From Podocnemis expansa (Eukaryota > Chordata > Testudines > Podocnemididae), in assembly GCA_007922195.1 (NCBI GenBank), contig ML681989.1:43032765-43096764 (forward strand): DNA of 64,000 nucleotides. The letters run 5' to 3'. Below, piece after piece: positions 24,489 through 36,049 of the stretch (position 1 is its first letter; each line of letters starts with the position of its first letter). The notes beneath the pieces were generated by a model. The model was not told the DNA's origin. It was given only the letters and a program-made list of their open reading frames with translations, and searched no databases. A program made the position numbers and the translations under genes.

Positions 24489-25961
24489 TCAAGAAAGTGG
24501 ATCTCCTGTGGAGTGTTCCAGGCTCAATTTGATGGTGTCGTGGAAATTATTGAAATCTCTGTGAAAATCTTCAAGAGCATCCTTGCCGTGTGTCCAGATG
24601 ATAAAGATGTCATTTATGTAGCGCAGGTAAAGAAGAGGTGTCTTGGGATGAGACTTGAGGAAACGTTGTTCTAAGTCACCCATAAAGATGTTGGCATATT
24701 GTGGGGCCATGCGGGTGCCCATAGCAGTGCCACTGATTTGGAGATATAAATGTTCCTCAAATCTGAAGTGGTTGTGGGTGAGTACAAAGTCGCAAAGTTC
24801 AGTCACGAGCTGCGCTTTGTCATCATCTGGGATGGTTCTTCTAATAGCTTGTAATCCATCTTTGTGTGGGATGTTGGTGTAAAGAGCTTCTACATCCATA
24901 GTGGCCAGAATGGTGTTTTCTGGAAGTTCTCCAATGGACTGTATTTTCCTCAGGAAGTCCGTGGTGTCTTGAAGATAGCTGGGGATGTTGATAACATAGG
25001 GTCTGAGGAGGGAGTCCACATAGCCAGATAGGCCGGCAGTACGAGTGCCAATGCCTGAGACGATGGGGCGTCCAGGGTTTCCTTCTTTATGGATTTTGGG
25101 TAGTAGACAGAACATCCCTGGTCGTGGTTCTGGTGGTGTTTCTGTCTCTGTACGTTCTTGTGCTGTCTTAGGGAGTTTCTTGAGTAGGCATTGTAATTCC
25201 TTTTGGTATTCCTCAGAGGGGTCAGAGGAAAGTGGTCTGTAGAAGGCTGTGTTAGAGAGTTGTTTATAAGCCTCCTGGTCATAATCTGATTTATTCATGA
25301 TGACAACTGCACCTCCTTTGTCAGCCTCCTTAATGATAATGTCAGAGTTGTTTTTGAGGCTGTGGATGGCATTGCATTCTTCAGGGCTGAGGTTATGATG
25401 TAAAGGATGTTGTTTGTCCACGATTTCAGCCTTGGTGCGGTAGCGGAAGCAATCAATATAGAAGTCAAGTCTCTCATTTCAGCCTTCTGGAGGAGTCCAT
25501 GAAGAATATTTCTTCTTGTAGTGTTTGGAGGAAGGCATCTGTGTGTCAGTGCGTTGATCTGTGGTGTTATGGACATATTCTTTGAGTCTTAGATGACGAA
25601 AGTAGGCCTCTAGGTCACAGCAGAATTTTATCTTATGTGTGGCAGTTGTGGGGCAGAAGGAAAGTCCTCGAGATAGAACAGATTCCTCTGCAGGAGTAAG
25701 TGTGTAGCTCGAGAGATTAACAATGTTGCTGGCTGGGTTATAGGTGTCACTCTTGCCTCCTGTAGTGGTGTATAGAAGTTTATATAGTTTGGTATCTTTT
25801 TTCCTCTGTAGGAAAGCAAAGTGCATGTCATAGATGGATTTTCTCTTCGTTGTGAAGTCCAGCCATGTAGAGGAATTCATTGTAGGTTGGTTTTGTAAGA
25901 AGGAATCTAGTTTTGAGAGTTCATTTTTAATTTTGCTCTGTTTGCTGTACAGGATGCTCAA
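24489..25961 (-). pseudogene. PLE N-domain and reverse transcriptase, stop and frameshift
   Basis: N-terminal domain (25961-25482), TGA at 25479-25481, then RT in the same frame to 24489. Motifs: LPKIHKEGNPGRPIVSG, ATMDVEALYTNIPHKDG (A), SGTAMGTRMAPQYANIF (B) and YINDIFIIW (C), in which the first catalytic Asp is Asn. The frame ends prematurely at SLEHSTGDPLS because CACACAGG has become CACAGG, a 2-bp loss. The TGA is at the same codon as in the PLE at 9236. The enzyme would be inactive both through the Asn and through the breaks. Confidence 0.92.
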
Positions 25962-26002
25962 GCTCTGGTCAAAAACAGGAATTACAGAGATATGTCACAT
26001 TG

Positions 26003-26029
<27 letters not shown>
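26003..26029. repeat. (TC)n microsatellite
   Basis: About 13 TC units, lying between the 5' coding end of the PLE and flanking sequence. Confidence 0.95.
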
Positions 26030-26034
<5 letters not shown>

Positions 26035-26064
26035 AGATAGACAAGACAGCTCCTTCTTAAAGCT

Positions 26065-26380
26065 AATCCTGTCTTGCCCAACTATATACCATTCTTCTCA
26101 CATGGCTGAGCGTAAAGGCTATGAAGTTTTAAGCTCTATGTACCAAAAAGAATTTGAAATCAATAATTATCTCCATATTCTTGGCTCTGTTTTTCTTAAT
26201 GTCACACAGTATTTATATTGAAGATGCTGATAAACCTTTAACTGCAGTGGTATAAACAAGTTCCATAATAACAAAACCTGATTATTTTTAATGACTGATC
26301 TCACTTAGCATCCCTAGGCAGGATTAAAAAACACTATTCCTTTTATCCATGCACATTTAACAATATTACCATATGATAAC
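26065..26380. other. unassigned sequence
   Basis: Nothing recognised. Confidence 0.3.
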
Positions 26381-26384
26381 CACA

Positions 26385-27430
26385 TTCCTAAAGGGTAGCC
26401 GTGTTAGTTTAGTTCAGCAAAACAAGCAAGCAGCTCTGTGGTACTTAAAGACTAACAAATTTATTTATTGCATGAGCTTTCATGGGAGAAAATTCTACTT
26501 CGTCAGATGTTTAGAAGATGGGGGAATTCACAGAATGGGAGGAAAAAAATGCAAGGAAGTGTAAGTCATGGCATCAGTTCATACTGTAACAGCAATTCAA
26601 AGCAGTTGTTAAGATTCAAACACTGGGAGACAGCATGTAGAAGAGAGTGAGGTCAAATCACCTGATGTAATGGGAAAGAATACAAAGTCGTGATTTAATC
26701 CTGCTTTCACACAGTCAGATTCGCCTGTCAATTCCAATTCTGCAATTTCTCTTTGAAGTCTTGCTGTATTACCTATTTGCTTGAGCTGGTCATCACCTAC
26801 AACCTCAAGTCAGACCTCTACAACACACCATTAAGGACTTAGAGCCTGTTCTACAAGATGATCCCTCACTTTCTCAATCCTTGGGAGACAGACCTCTCCT
26901 AACCTACAGACAGCCCCCTAACCTTAAACAGATACTCACCAGCAACTACAGACATAACAGAAACATTAAAGCAGGCGCATATCCCTGCAACAAACCACAT
27001 TGCAAACTATGCCCACATATCTGCGCAAAAGACACCATCATAGGACCTAATCAAGCCGGCTACTCTATTAAGGGCTCATTTACCTGCTCATCCCCCAAAG
27101 TGATTTATACCATCTTGTGCCAGAAATACCCCCACACCTTGTATGTTGGACAAACAGGACAGTCTGTGTGAAAAAGAATAAATGGGCACAAAACTGACAC
27201 CAGAAATCACATTTGAAAACCAGTAGCTGAGAACTTCAATCTTTTTAATCATTCTGTTAATGATTTGTTAATAGCTGTGCTAAAGCAAATGGGTAACACA
27301 TCAAGACTTCAAGGAGAATCTGCAAATTTTCTCCCATGAAAGCTCATTCAATAAATAAATTTGTTAGTCTTTAAGTACCACAGAACTACTTGTTTTGCTG
27401 AACCAGACTAACACAGCTGCCCCTTTGGAA
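26385..27430 (+). mobile_element. composite PLE, inverted arm plus plus-strand linker and nuclease
   Basis: The left arm 26385 to about 26793 is the minus-strand 3' tail and nuclease end. At about 26793 the strand switches, and 26794-27430 is plus-strand linker, Cys-rich segment and GIY-YIG region to the 3' end (AACACAGCTGCCCCTTTGG). Readable plus-strand parts: QPPNLKQILTSNYRHNRN, AYPCNKPHCKLCPHIC, TLYVGQTGQSV then a TGA in place of the conserved Arg/Lys helix start. The core of the hammerhead-like fold is partly deleted near 27325. Same architecture as 8676-11265 but with no RT. No convincing TSD. Confidence 0.88.
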
Positions 27431-27695
27431 CTTGGCAACACGTTTATAGATTCCTTACGTATCTTTGCTATTGGGCTTGCAATTTGGTAAGACTTACCCA
27501 CATGTTCAGGTTTAACTGATTGCCATATTTGGGGTTGGGGAGGAATTTTCCTCCAGGGCTGATTGGTTAGGGCTCTAGGGTGTTTTTGCCTTCCCCTTCA
27601 GCATGGGGTATGACTCACCTGCTGGTGAATCCTCTGTATCTTAAAGTCCTTAAATAATGATTTAAGGCCTTTAATAACTCAATCATTGGTTAGAG
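27431..27695. other. unassigned sequence
   Basis: Nothing recognised apart from G-rich patches near 27530. Confidence 0.3.
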
Positions 27696-27884
27696 CAGTG
27701 GTTTCCAAACCCTGGGTCAGGACCCAGTACTGTGTCACAGACCCTCAGGTAGTGGGTTGTGGCATCCCCCCTTGCCACTGCCAAAAGAGTGGAATACATT
27801 GCTCAAAGATGTAATTGCTGGGTTGCAGACATAAATTACATTTTTCAGTTGGGTCCCGAGAAAAAAAAAGTTTGAAAACCACTG
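27696..27884. mobile_element. hAT-type MITE
   Basis: TIRs CAGTGGTTTCCAAACC and AGTTTGAAAACCACTG. Flanks GGTTAGAG and GGTTTAGAG fit an 8-bp TSD with one inserted T. 189 bp, non-coding. Confidence 0.8.
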
Positions 27885-28029
27885 GGTTTAGAGGCTTATT
27901 GCTGGATTGGGTGGGTGAGGTTTTGAGGCCTGCATTGTGCAGGAAGTCAGACTAGGTGATCACACTTGTCCCTTCTGAACTTAGTCTATGAGTCTATAAT
28001 TTCATGTGTCTGTTTCCTTAATGTTCTTC

Positions 28030-28290
28030 AATAGAGATTAAGCAGGGCCTCTAGTTTGGTCTCATTGAATTGTTTGTTTAACTTCCATGTTTGGTATAGT
28101 AATGTCTACTTTCATAGCCTCATTTCCATTAGTTTTCCTGCCACTACTCCTAAACTCTTAATTAACCTCATTAAAAACTGCAGCAAAGTATTTTTTTTAG
28201 GTGTTTGGCCATGCTTAAACTATCTTTCAGGTACATCCCATCCTCCATGCTTAGTGGTCCCACTTCTTTCCTTATTTTTTGTTTCTTATA
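28030..28290 (-). repeat. old CR1/L3-like LINE fragment
   Basis: The plus-strand sequence CTCATTTCCATTAGTTTTCC and its surroundings align with 41320-41430 (CTCATTTCCATTAGCCATGC), part of the old LINE at 40345-41836. No open frame survives. Confidence 0.55.
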
Positions 28291-29100
28291 TGGGTAAAGA
28301 AACAAGAGCTTCCAGAGCCTACCAGATCTGGGAACACACATGGCAGGGAAGAATTCCTGCCAACCCCCAAGCTTTCATCACTTAATCCCCAACTGCTACA
28401 TTCTCCCCTACTTTCCATCTCAATTTAACAATGTCCCATTATCCCTCCTTTAGCTGCAGCCCCATCTGCTCTCCCCCTCTTGCCCTTTTCCTCTGTCCCC
28501 TAATACACCTCCTCTCCCAGAAGACAGTCACATGTCTCATTTTTCCCTAAAGAGTTTGACTACATTCCTCTCAACCTAGAATGGTCATCCAGGACTCACA
28601 GCAAGCTCCCACTACTCAGTCCAAAACTCCTTTTTTCTTAGGTGGAGGCTTGTGATTAGTTTATCCTTAGTTACATTAATTGAAGGGTGATTTCATAGCC
28701 ATCGATCTCAACAAGGACTATGATTCATCCAGTCATTACTTCCTCCCAGTTTAATAGTACAAAGCAGCAGAAGGAAATGGTTTTTTGCTTTGAGTGGGGG
28801 ATGGGGCTATTTTAGGATCCTCTAAATCGGGTGACTAATTCTATCTAATCCTTGCCCCTGAGGCATCCAAAATTTCAAAGCAATTTAAGTAACCATATGA
28901 ATTTTAGAGCACTTACAAGAGTCAAGCTTTAAAGCATATAAAATGGGAGGGATGAAAACCCTCTATTTTTTCTGTATTGGTATATGTTCACTGTACAAAT
29001 GTACATTTTCTAAAATACCATTTTTAGTTTTGGTTCCCAAAGTTTACTGGGAGCCATGCACTACTTTGGGTAAAACTCGTCAGTTTGAGACCATTTTGCT
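28291..29100. other. unassigned, pyrimidine-rich then AT-rich
   Basis: The stretch 28380-28660 is C/T-rich. No gene recognised. Confidence 0.3.
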
Positions 29101-29179
29101 GCATATCACATTGCTTACTCTCTGGAGACAGAAAACAGACCACAATTTACTGCAACTGAATTTGTTACTCCAAATGTGA

Positions 29180-29510
29180 TATGGTTTAGATCATATTCCT
29201 TGCAGGCCATCTTATTCACAAATGAATGGAGTGGTTGAGAAAGCTGAATGGACAGCTAAGAATAACCTACAACTGATGATCCATTTGTTGCTCTCCTGAG
29301 TTATAGATCAAAACCAATAGCAAGCGTAGTATAGCAAAACATTTGATGGCATAACAACTCAGAACTACTCTTCCAACTTTGGAACGGACTCAATCTCAAA
29401 GTGGTCAAACATGACGAGTAACCAAACTGAATAAAAAAGAAAAAAAACCTTATGAACACTTTCACAGCAGATATCACTCAGTTAGAGAACTGTCAGATGA
29501 CTGGTTTTTT
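29180..29510 (+). pseudogene. decayed Gypsy-type integrase C-terminal fragment
   Basis: Translation gives SYSQMNGVVEKAEWTAKNNL, the conserved segment of retroviral-type integrases with the catalytic Glu (YPQSNG..E pattern, E after VV). Downstream, broken frames resemble the TTLPTL and KKTYEHFHS parts that follow the Gypsy integrase core. Several stops and frameshifts are present. The protease, RT and RNase H parts are not seen. The 3' continuation is interrupted by the MITE at 29641-30060. It could belong to any Gypsy-related LTR retrotransposon. Confidence 0.6.
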
Positions 29511-29640
29511 TTTTTTTTAATTAGATGGAGGAAGAAAAAGATGAACAACTCCAGCTGCTGTAAAGAAAAAGAATTCAGTTCCCAGATCATAAGTGATTGA
29601 GACTGACAATGGAGAGTTCAGTTGAAACCACTGACATATA

Positions 29641-30060
29641 GGGCACGTCTACAAGGCTCTTTTATTTCGAAATAACACCCGTTATTTTGAAAAAAAAAAT
29701 TGGTCTACATGACGTTTCCTTATTTCGAAAGGATGGACCTCGTCCTTTCAAAATAAGGATCATCCTTCCGAAAAAGTAAAACCTGCCCCCCCCCGCAACG
29801 GCCGTTATTTCGAAACGGATATTTCGAAATAACGCCTTTAGACCTGTTGTTTCAAAACAACACCGTTGTTTCGAAACAGCTGTTCGAAACAGCAGTCCAA
29901 TTGGCGTTATTTCAAAATATCCATTTCGAAATAACGGCCGTTGTGATCGCGCGGTTTTCCCTATTTCGAAAGGAGCCCTTTCAAAATAAGGGTTTTATTT
30001 CGAAATCAGTCCTTTCAAAAGGACTGATTTCGAAATAAAACTGTGCATGTAGACGTGCCC
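29641..30060. mobile_element. fold-back Harbinger-like MITE with TTTCGAAA array
   Basis: TIRs GGGCACGTCTACA... and ...TGTAGACGTGCCC, with ATA duplicated at 29638-29640 and 30061-30063. 420 bp. The interior has more than a dozen copies of TTTCGAAA, TTATTTCGAAATAA and one-base variants in alternating orientation. Non-coding; the recurring CG makes it locally CpG-rich in an AT-rich setting. Confidence 0.88.
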
Positions 30061-30063
30061 ATA

Positions 30064-31759
30064 CAGTTTGTTCCTCAGAAAGAACAATCAACAAAGCATA
30101 TTCTATAGATGGCAGATGTAGAATGAGCAGAAAAGTCAAGGATTCTAAACTGACCAGAGACAATCTTTGCAACTAACAGACAGCCAGCTGACCAATTGTT
30201 ACACATTCAGCTCATGTGTTCCCCATGGTGTGTTCCCATTAGGCTGGGAACCTCTTACTGAGTTGAATGAGCCTTTTCACACTTTTTAGAGCCTCCTAAG
30301 CTTCACATGGATGTGCAGAGAAGACTTTTACCTCCATTGTCATTTTATTCTATCACTATCAGTATCAATTAAAGTTGAGTGTAGGCAGGTCCCTTAAAAA
30401 GGGAATTCAGGGGAATTTGTATTCAGGATATTAAAGGGTGCATGGGTTAAACTACTTCTGAGTCTGTGCTGGTCCTTTTTCCTTCTCTCTGTGCACTGTT
30501 TAGTGAAGAGCACTACATGACCAGAAGGAGGCAAGGCTGACCCCTACAGCCCTTCTCTTTCTTGAATGGGGAAAAGACTTAGAGTTTGGCTGACAGAAAT
30601 TCTGGTTAGGATCCAAATCCACTGATTCCATGTCTCCCATCATTTAAAAAAAGAAGAAAAAAAAGGGGGGAGGAGGAGACAGAAGGATAAACTTTGTAAA
30701 AGAACAATTTGAAGAGTGTCACTCTGTGAAGATTGAATTTGATACCAAGTTGGTTGGTAAACTTAAATGTACCCTAACAAATCAACAGAAATAAATCTAT
30801 CTCCTACAGGTTTCTATGAGGTGCCCATTAACATAGTATCAGAATAACCAGGCATTTTTTGATACATGCATATCATTTTTGATTTTACTGTTGAGTGATG
30901 TGTGAATGTGTACACTAACACTGGCGCATAGTACTTTTCAGTCTACAGACTCCTGATTTTTTTTGTGTGTGGGGTTGTGGGGAGTTGGAGGACATATATA
31001 ATTTTGTGAGGTTGTTTTTGAAGCTTCGGAGAGGGGGTTAGAAAGACAGATAATAAGATAAACCAAATTCATTAGTATATTAAATAGAATTGTTACTTTT
31101 TTCTGTCATGAATTTTCATTGTGTTGTTTTAGTGCTTGGTGCATGCATCCAAGCACAACCCTCTGTAAGTAGTCCTGGGAAGAAACTGTGATATGAAGTA
31201 TCACAATTGCCTCTTTGCTCCCGCCCTTTCTCGGCAACACCAATAATATGTTAGAGGGTAAAGTCAAAGCTTCCCCACTCAACTTACTTCACACATCCAC
31301 ATGCTCCAAGGGGAGTAATGCCACATAGAGACTGCTCTTTTTCACATGACAGCATGTGATCTGGAAAGACTGCTCAGTAGAGTATACCAAATACAATGTC
31401 TGTGAAAGTGGAGATGCTGTGTAATCATCAGTGTATAGAATTGCTAGTGGGTACCAAAGCACGTAGTTCATCCACCCTAACTCACAATAGCAGTGGTTGA
31501 GGTCCTGTACATTGCCTATTCCAAACTTCTGTAGGCTATCGTGTAGGGCTTGGGCTTTAAAAATATTGCATTTAAAGAAAGGATAAAAGTCCTACCTCAG
31601 TTTCAATCAGGGGTTGAATTCTGCTTAGCAACTGCACGTGAGTAATCTGACTGAGTGTAATGGGCCACATATATCTGTAAACTGAATAGAACTTTGCCTC
31701 AGGTCATATGTACTACCTAGAACCTCAAAGTTATGAACGCTTCAGGGATGGAGGTTGTT
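30064..31759. other. unassigned; likely tail of the Gypsy-type element at the start
   Basis: About 30064-30560 may be the 3' continuation of the Gypsy-type element (ends near ACCCCTACAG). A polypurine stretch lies at 30646-30680. I cannot place LTR boundaries. 30700-31759 is AT-rich without recognisable features. Confidence 0.3.
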
Positions 31760-31772
31760 CATAACTCTGAAA

Positions 31773-32435
31773 AAAAAACCCAACAAGGAGTCATGTGGCA
31801 CTTTGAGACTAACAGATTTATTTTTCGCATGAGCTTTCGTAGGAGAAAATCCCACTTCCTCAGATGCTTCGAAGATGGGTGAACTTACAGAAAGGAATGN
31901 NNNNNNNNNNNNNNNNNNNNNNNNNNNNNNNNNNNNNNNNNNNNNNNNNNNNNNNNNNNNNNNNNNNNNNNNNNNNNNNNNNNNNNNNNNNNNNNNNNNN
32001 NNNNNNNNNNNNNNNNNNNNNNNNNNNNNNNNNNNNNNNNNNNNNNNNNNNNNNNNNNNNNNNNNNNNNNNNNNNNNNNNNNNNNNNNNNNNNNNNNNNN
32101 NNNNNNNNNNNNNNNNNNNNNNNNNNNNNNNNNNNNNNNNNNNNNNNNNNNNNNNNNNNNNNNNNNNNNNNNNNNNNNNNNNNNNNNNNNNNNNNNNNNN
32201 NNNNNNNNNNNNNNNNNNNNNNNNNNNNNNNNNNNNNNNNNNNNNNNNNNNNNNNNNNNNNNNNNNNNNNNNNNNNNNNNNNNNNNNNNNNNNNNNNNNG
32301 AAGCATCTGAGGAAGTGAGATTTTCTCCCACGAAAGCTCATGCGAAAAATAAATCTGTTAGTCTCAAAGTGCCACATGACTCCTTGTTGGTTTTTCGCTG
32401 GAGTAGACTAACACAGCTATCCCTTTGGAAATTGA
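31773..32435. mobile_element. PLE hairpin insertion containing an assembly gap
   Basis: Minus-strand PLE tail (31773-31899), gap, plus-strand PLE tail (32300-32435). The TSD CATAACTCTGAAA is exact at 31760-31772 and 32436-32448. The arms are near-identical inverted copies; the right arm retains the GAAGCATCTGAGGA box and the end CTATCCCTTTGGAAATTGA. Confidence 0.88.
31900..32299. other. assembly gap of 400 N
   Basis: Exactly 400 undetermined bases between the two inverted PLE arms. Any translation across it is meaningless. Confidence 0.99.
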
Positions 32436-32448
32436 CATAACTCTGAAA

Positions 32449-33219
32449 TATTTGTAACTCAGAAAATGTTGTGATGGTTCTTTCAAAAGCTTACAATGTT
32501 TTAATACAGCTTTGAACCTTTAAAATTTATCACAGAGAAGAAATTGTTGACTTTCCTTTATTTTTTATAGTTTAGGTATAATGCAGTATGGCCCTGTATT
32601 TGCTGCTTTTGTATGTACATGCACATTACTGCCAGATAGCATGTTTCTGGTTCCAAATGAGATACTGGTCAATTTGTAACTTTGGTGTTCATAACTCTAA
32701 GTGTTCTACTGTGTATTCAGAAAAGGATAAGTCACTAAGCATTTCAATATAAGACGACTGTAATACTTGCTTGGATTTTTCTAAACCATGACTGAGCACA
32801 CAAAACATGATGTTGCTGCCTGGAAAAGCAATTAAATTAAGAGTTTTTTGTTTGTTTGTTTGTTTTTCTTTGTCTTTAACTGCATATATCCAAAATATTG
32901 GTGTAAGATGGTGAAGTGGCAATATTCACTAAGTAATGAGTAAGGCAGGCTTAGAAGCTGTGCTTAACAGCTTCTGAAGGGTGGAGCAACTAATCTGCAT
33001 GTGTCCTGTATTAGCGTGGATAAAAAGAGCACAATTAGCTGATTAGCATACTGGGTGCAGGTAATAGAGGGTAATGGTATTTGGAGGTAGTCTGCTCACA
33101 AATCTATCAATATCTGTAATTCTACTCTGAGGAAATATGAAATACTGTCTTTTTGTGAATTGCTACTCTATGTTTGTTGCAAATCTGTCTGAATTAGTTA
33201 AACTCTTAGTTACAAAGAG
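32449..33219. other. unassigned AT-rich sequence
   Basis: Contains a short (TTTG)n tract at about 32847-32868. No gene recognised. Confidence 0.35.
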
Positions 33220-34053
33220 GCTTGTAAGATGGGCAACTGCATGTTTCAGCCCGAAAGAATTTGAAAGAGACAGGGGTGGGGGTTTGAGGCTATTCTGGCC
33301 TCTCCTGCTATTGCTTCCCCTGTCTTTAAATAGCTTTGGCTAAGCCTCTGGTGAGGCCTTTGTCATTTAGATAGAGAGAGCTGTTTACAGCTACTTAAGA
33401 ACTGGAATCACCAGGGAGAGAAGCAAACTCTCTCCCTGAGCAAAAATACTTGAGAGAAATGTCTCTCTCTGAGCTGAGATGAATGGAGGGAGGAGCTGGC
33501 AGACAGCAGGTAGAGCCAGCAGATGGTGAGAGCAGCCAGCAGCGAGCTGGGCGGCATGAGTGACCAGAGGGTGGAGCCAGTGGACAGTGGGTAGAGCCAA
33601 GGTATAGTTCTAGAGGATGGAGTGAGTGACCAGTAGATGGTGTTGGCAGACAGCTGGCATGAAAGACACTCCCTACATACCCTAGGGTTGGTTGGGAGCC
33701 TAGTTAGCACTGATTTTCCAGATCAGTGCCAGTTTTGCCTTTAAGTTTGTATGTTCTGTTATGCAGTGTGGGTTGCTGGGAACTTTGCTCTATATTAATT
33801 TTTCTAGGTTAGTGCTGATTCTGTTATTTGGCCTTTTGCATTTTTTTTACTACTATTAAAATTTCTGTTTACTACACGCAGCCTCGTGCTTCTGAGTGGG
33901 GAAGCCTTACCCCTTTGGGGTGCCTTGGGAACAGTGCAGGATTCCCCAGAAATCTGGGTGGGGGCTCGAGCCAGCTGGTGGTGTTACACTATTGGGAAAC
34001 CCCTAAATATAGAACCTAGCCCTTGTCCTGGCAGAAGGGTTACAAATGATTGT
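33220..34053 (+). mobile_element. candidate solo LTR
   Basis: Begins about TGTAAGATGGGC and ends GAAGGGTTACA. It has a TATA-like CTTTAAATAGC near 33323, an ATTAAA poly(A)-type signal at about 33855, and GT-rich sequence after it. The organisation and the similarity of its end to the LTR at 38889-39599 suggest an LTR, but I see no TSD, so the borders are approximate. Confidence 0.4.
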
Positions 34054-36034
34054 AACTTTCCATCCTGAAAAAAATGGCAGTTCATCAAGTATAGAAAGAT
34101 AGGTCATAAAAATGTAATAGACAAGTCTCTAAATTGGATTTTGCAACATTTTCTGCAAAATTTTACAACCAAACTTGTTTACTTAGTGACACAAAACTTG
34201 TGTAAAATGCATGATCTTAGAGTTCAGATCTCTGGTTGTTAGTATTATTTACATACAAACATAAGATGAGGTATTGGAGACATAATCAAATTTGGGAATT
34301 TGAAATCCAATCCACACAAAAACCTGAATAATAAATTAGATGTCATTTACTGTATGTCCTGATTGCATGAAAAACAACAACAAAAAACCTGAAAGGCAAG
34401 AAAAACAGTGTAAGAAAGTCACCTGGATCCACTGATAATAGGATATAGCAGTAAATCTAGCTCAGATACATTTGATCACACAAGAGGTGAAATCATTGTT
34501 CCATTAAGGTCACTGGCAGTTTTGCCACTGACTGAACAGAGCCAGGATTTCACCCACGACCCTTTCTCCCCATATGTACCATTTTCAGAAGTTAAGTGAA
34601 AGTTAAATGGTGCTTAGGCCTGGTACAGGTGAAATTTATTCTTTATGAATATGGTGTCACTGCAAGCACGAGCATTCTCTCATATCTAACAGTAAAGGGA
34701 GATAGTCTAGCCACAAGTTCACTGCAGCCTGTGGGAGTATTAGCAGAGTCAGGGCTGGGGCAATCAAAGAGCTGGAATTAAAATGGTGGGAAAAACTATT
34801 GACTGATATGCAATATATCTGCAGATAGTAGTTCAGAATTTTTTTATTGATGAAGTTATCATCTCAGATGTGTGAAAGTTCATCTTAGTAGTTCAGAAAA
34901 AAAAATTGTCTTCTTTCTTTGAGTCCTAATATTCCCCTTAAATATACTACATATTCACACAGAAAACAAAAAGAAAATTGAAGATTTGACCAGTATTATA
35001 AACAGGTAGAAAGGAGCTCAGAGGAAAAGTCAAAAGCTAAATCTCAGTGTGTAAGGGTGATTACAAATGCTCTCAGATCTTGATGTCTGGAAATCAATAT
35101 TTCCCCCTTTGCTTAAAAAAAAAAAAAAGCATGTAACCTACTGCATATATAGTGATTTTTAGTATATGAGGATTATGTTCAACCGTTCCTATTCTGAAAA
35201 AGTGCTAGTTCCTTAGTGTATGAAATCCAAAGCTACAGTAGGTTATAAAAATCTGATGGATGATTTAGGTGGCTGTAAGCAATAAACGCTGAGCTCGGCA
35301 GAAACTACTAAAAGGAAAAACGCAAGTGATTTACTAGCAATTTAAGGCACATGAGATTTGTACTGCATGAGGCCCTCAGGCCCATCACTTCTCTGCAGTA
35401 ATGGGAAACAATATTTTGCTGAAAAATGGCACATTTAATTTCTAACTTGTGCTGTAAAATATAAAGGCAGCCTAGTTTCTTCTTTTCCAAGCCAGTAGCT
35501 TGTGTGTATTTTATTCAAATTGCAGGTGGATGTTCTAAATAAAAAGGCATAATTAAGATCTCATGACTGAGATCTGACAATAGGAAAGAATTCATTCAAG
35601 GCAGTTAAAACCAGTCAGATTTTAGTGATCGTGAGTTCACTGCTCCACCAAAGTCATCTAAAGTTTCAACAGTGGTGCAATTGGCCAAATTCACCCAATG
35701 TCCATTTGACCATTTGATGTCCATTATCTCCATTGTAATTTGACTGATAGATATTTTTAAATAGTGAAAGATATCCTGTTGTACATTACTGTTAATAAAC
35801 CCAGTATACCTTTCAAGCATAGTGTCTTTGTTTTAGAAGGGTTTTAGCAATGAAAGTCTAGAGGGTTTGGACACTTGTCATGATTCAATTAAACATCCAT
35901 TGAGTTGGGATTTTGATCCTTACCCTATGCTTTTTGGAAATGTCAGGCTGTCAATTCCACTGAAAGTGTGGCTCTGTTTTGAAATTGACTATAAAACTGG
36001 GAAGATGGGGCCCAGGTTAAGTTTTCAAGACTGG
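34054..36034. other. unassigned AT-rich sequence
   Basis: No gene recognised. The phrase GAGCCAGGATTTCACCC near 34540 recalls an ancient repeat, not assigned. Confidence 0.3.
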
Positions 36035-36049
36035 CAAGTTAAATAAAAA

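Larger units (their letters stand above)
23274..26055 (-). mobile_element. most complete Penelope-like element of the window
   Basis: Minus-strand PLE. Its 3' end is at 23274-23300 (CTATCCCTTTGGAAATTG on the minus strand) and its coding region spans 25961 to 23540. A possible TSD CTTAAAGCT lies at 23265-23273 and 26056-26064; that would include a (TC)n tract and about 30 bp as the 5' end. It contains the N-domain, RT, linker, Cys-rich segment, GIY-YIG nuclease and 3' tail without large deletions. Only one stop and one frameshift break the roughly 800-codon frame. It abuts the MITE at 22873-23265. Confidence 0.9.

Noticed and set aside
25999..26065. Satellite or CRISPR-like array near (TC)n
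   Set aside because: Only a dinucleotide microsatellite; no spacer-repeat structure anywhere in the window.
31742..32377. Long frames of 147-211 codons on both strands
   Set aside because: They run through the 400-N gap; the X residues are not real sequence.
33408..33710. Minus-strand 100-codon frame as a gene
   Set aside because: Lies in GAG/CAG-rich part of the candidate LTR, with no domain or conserved start.
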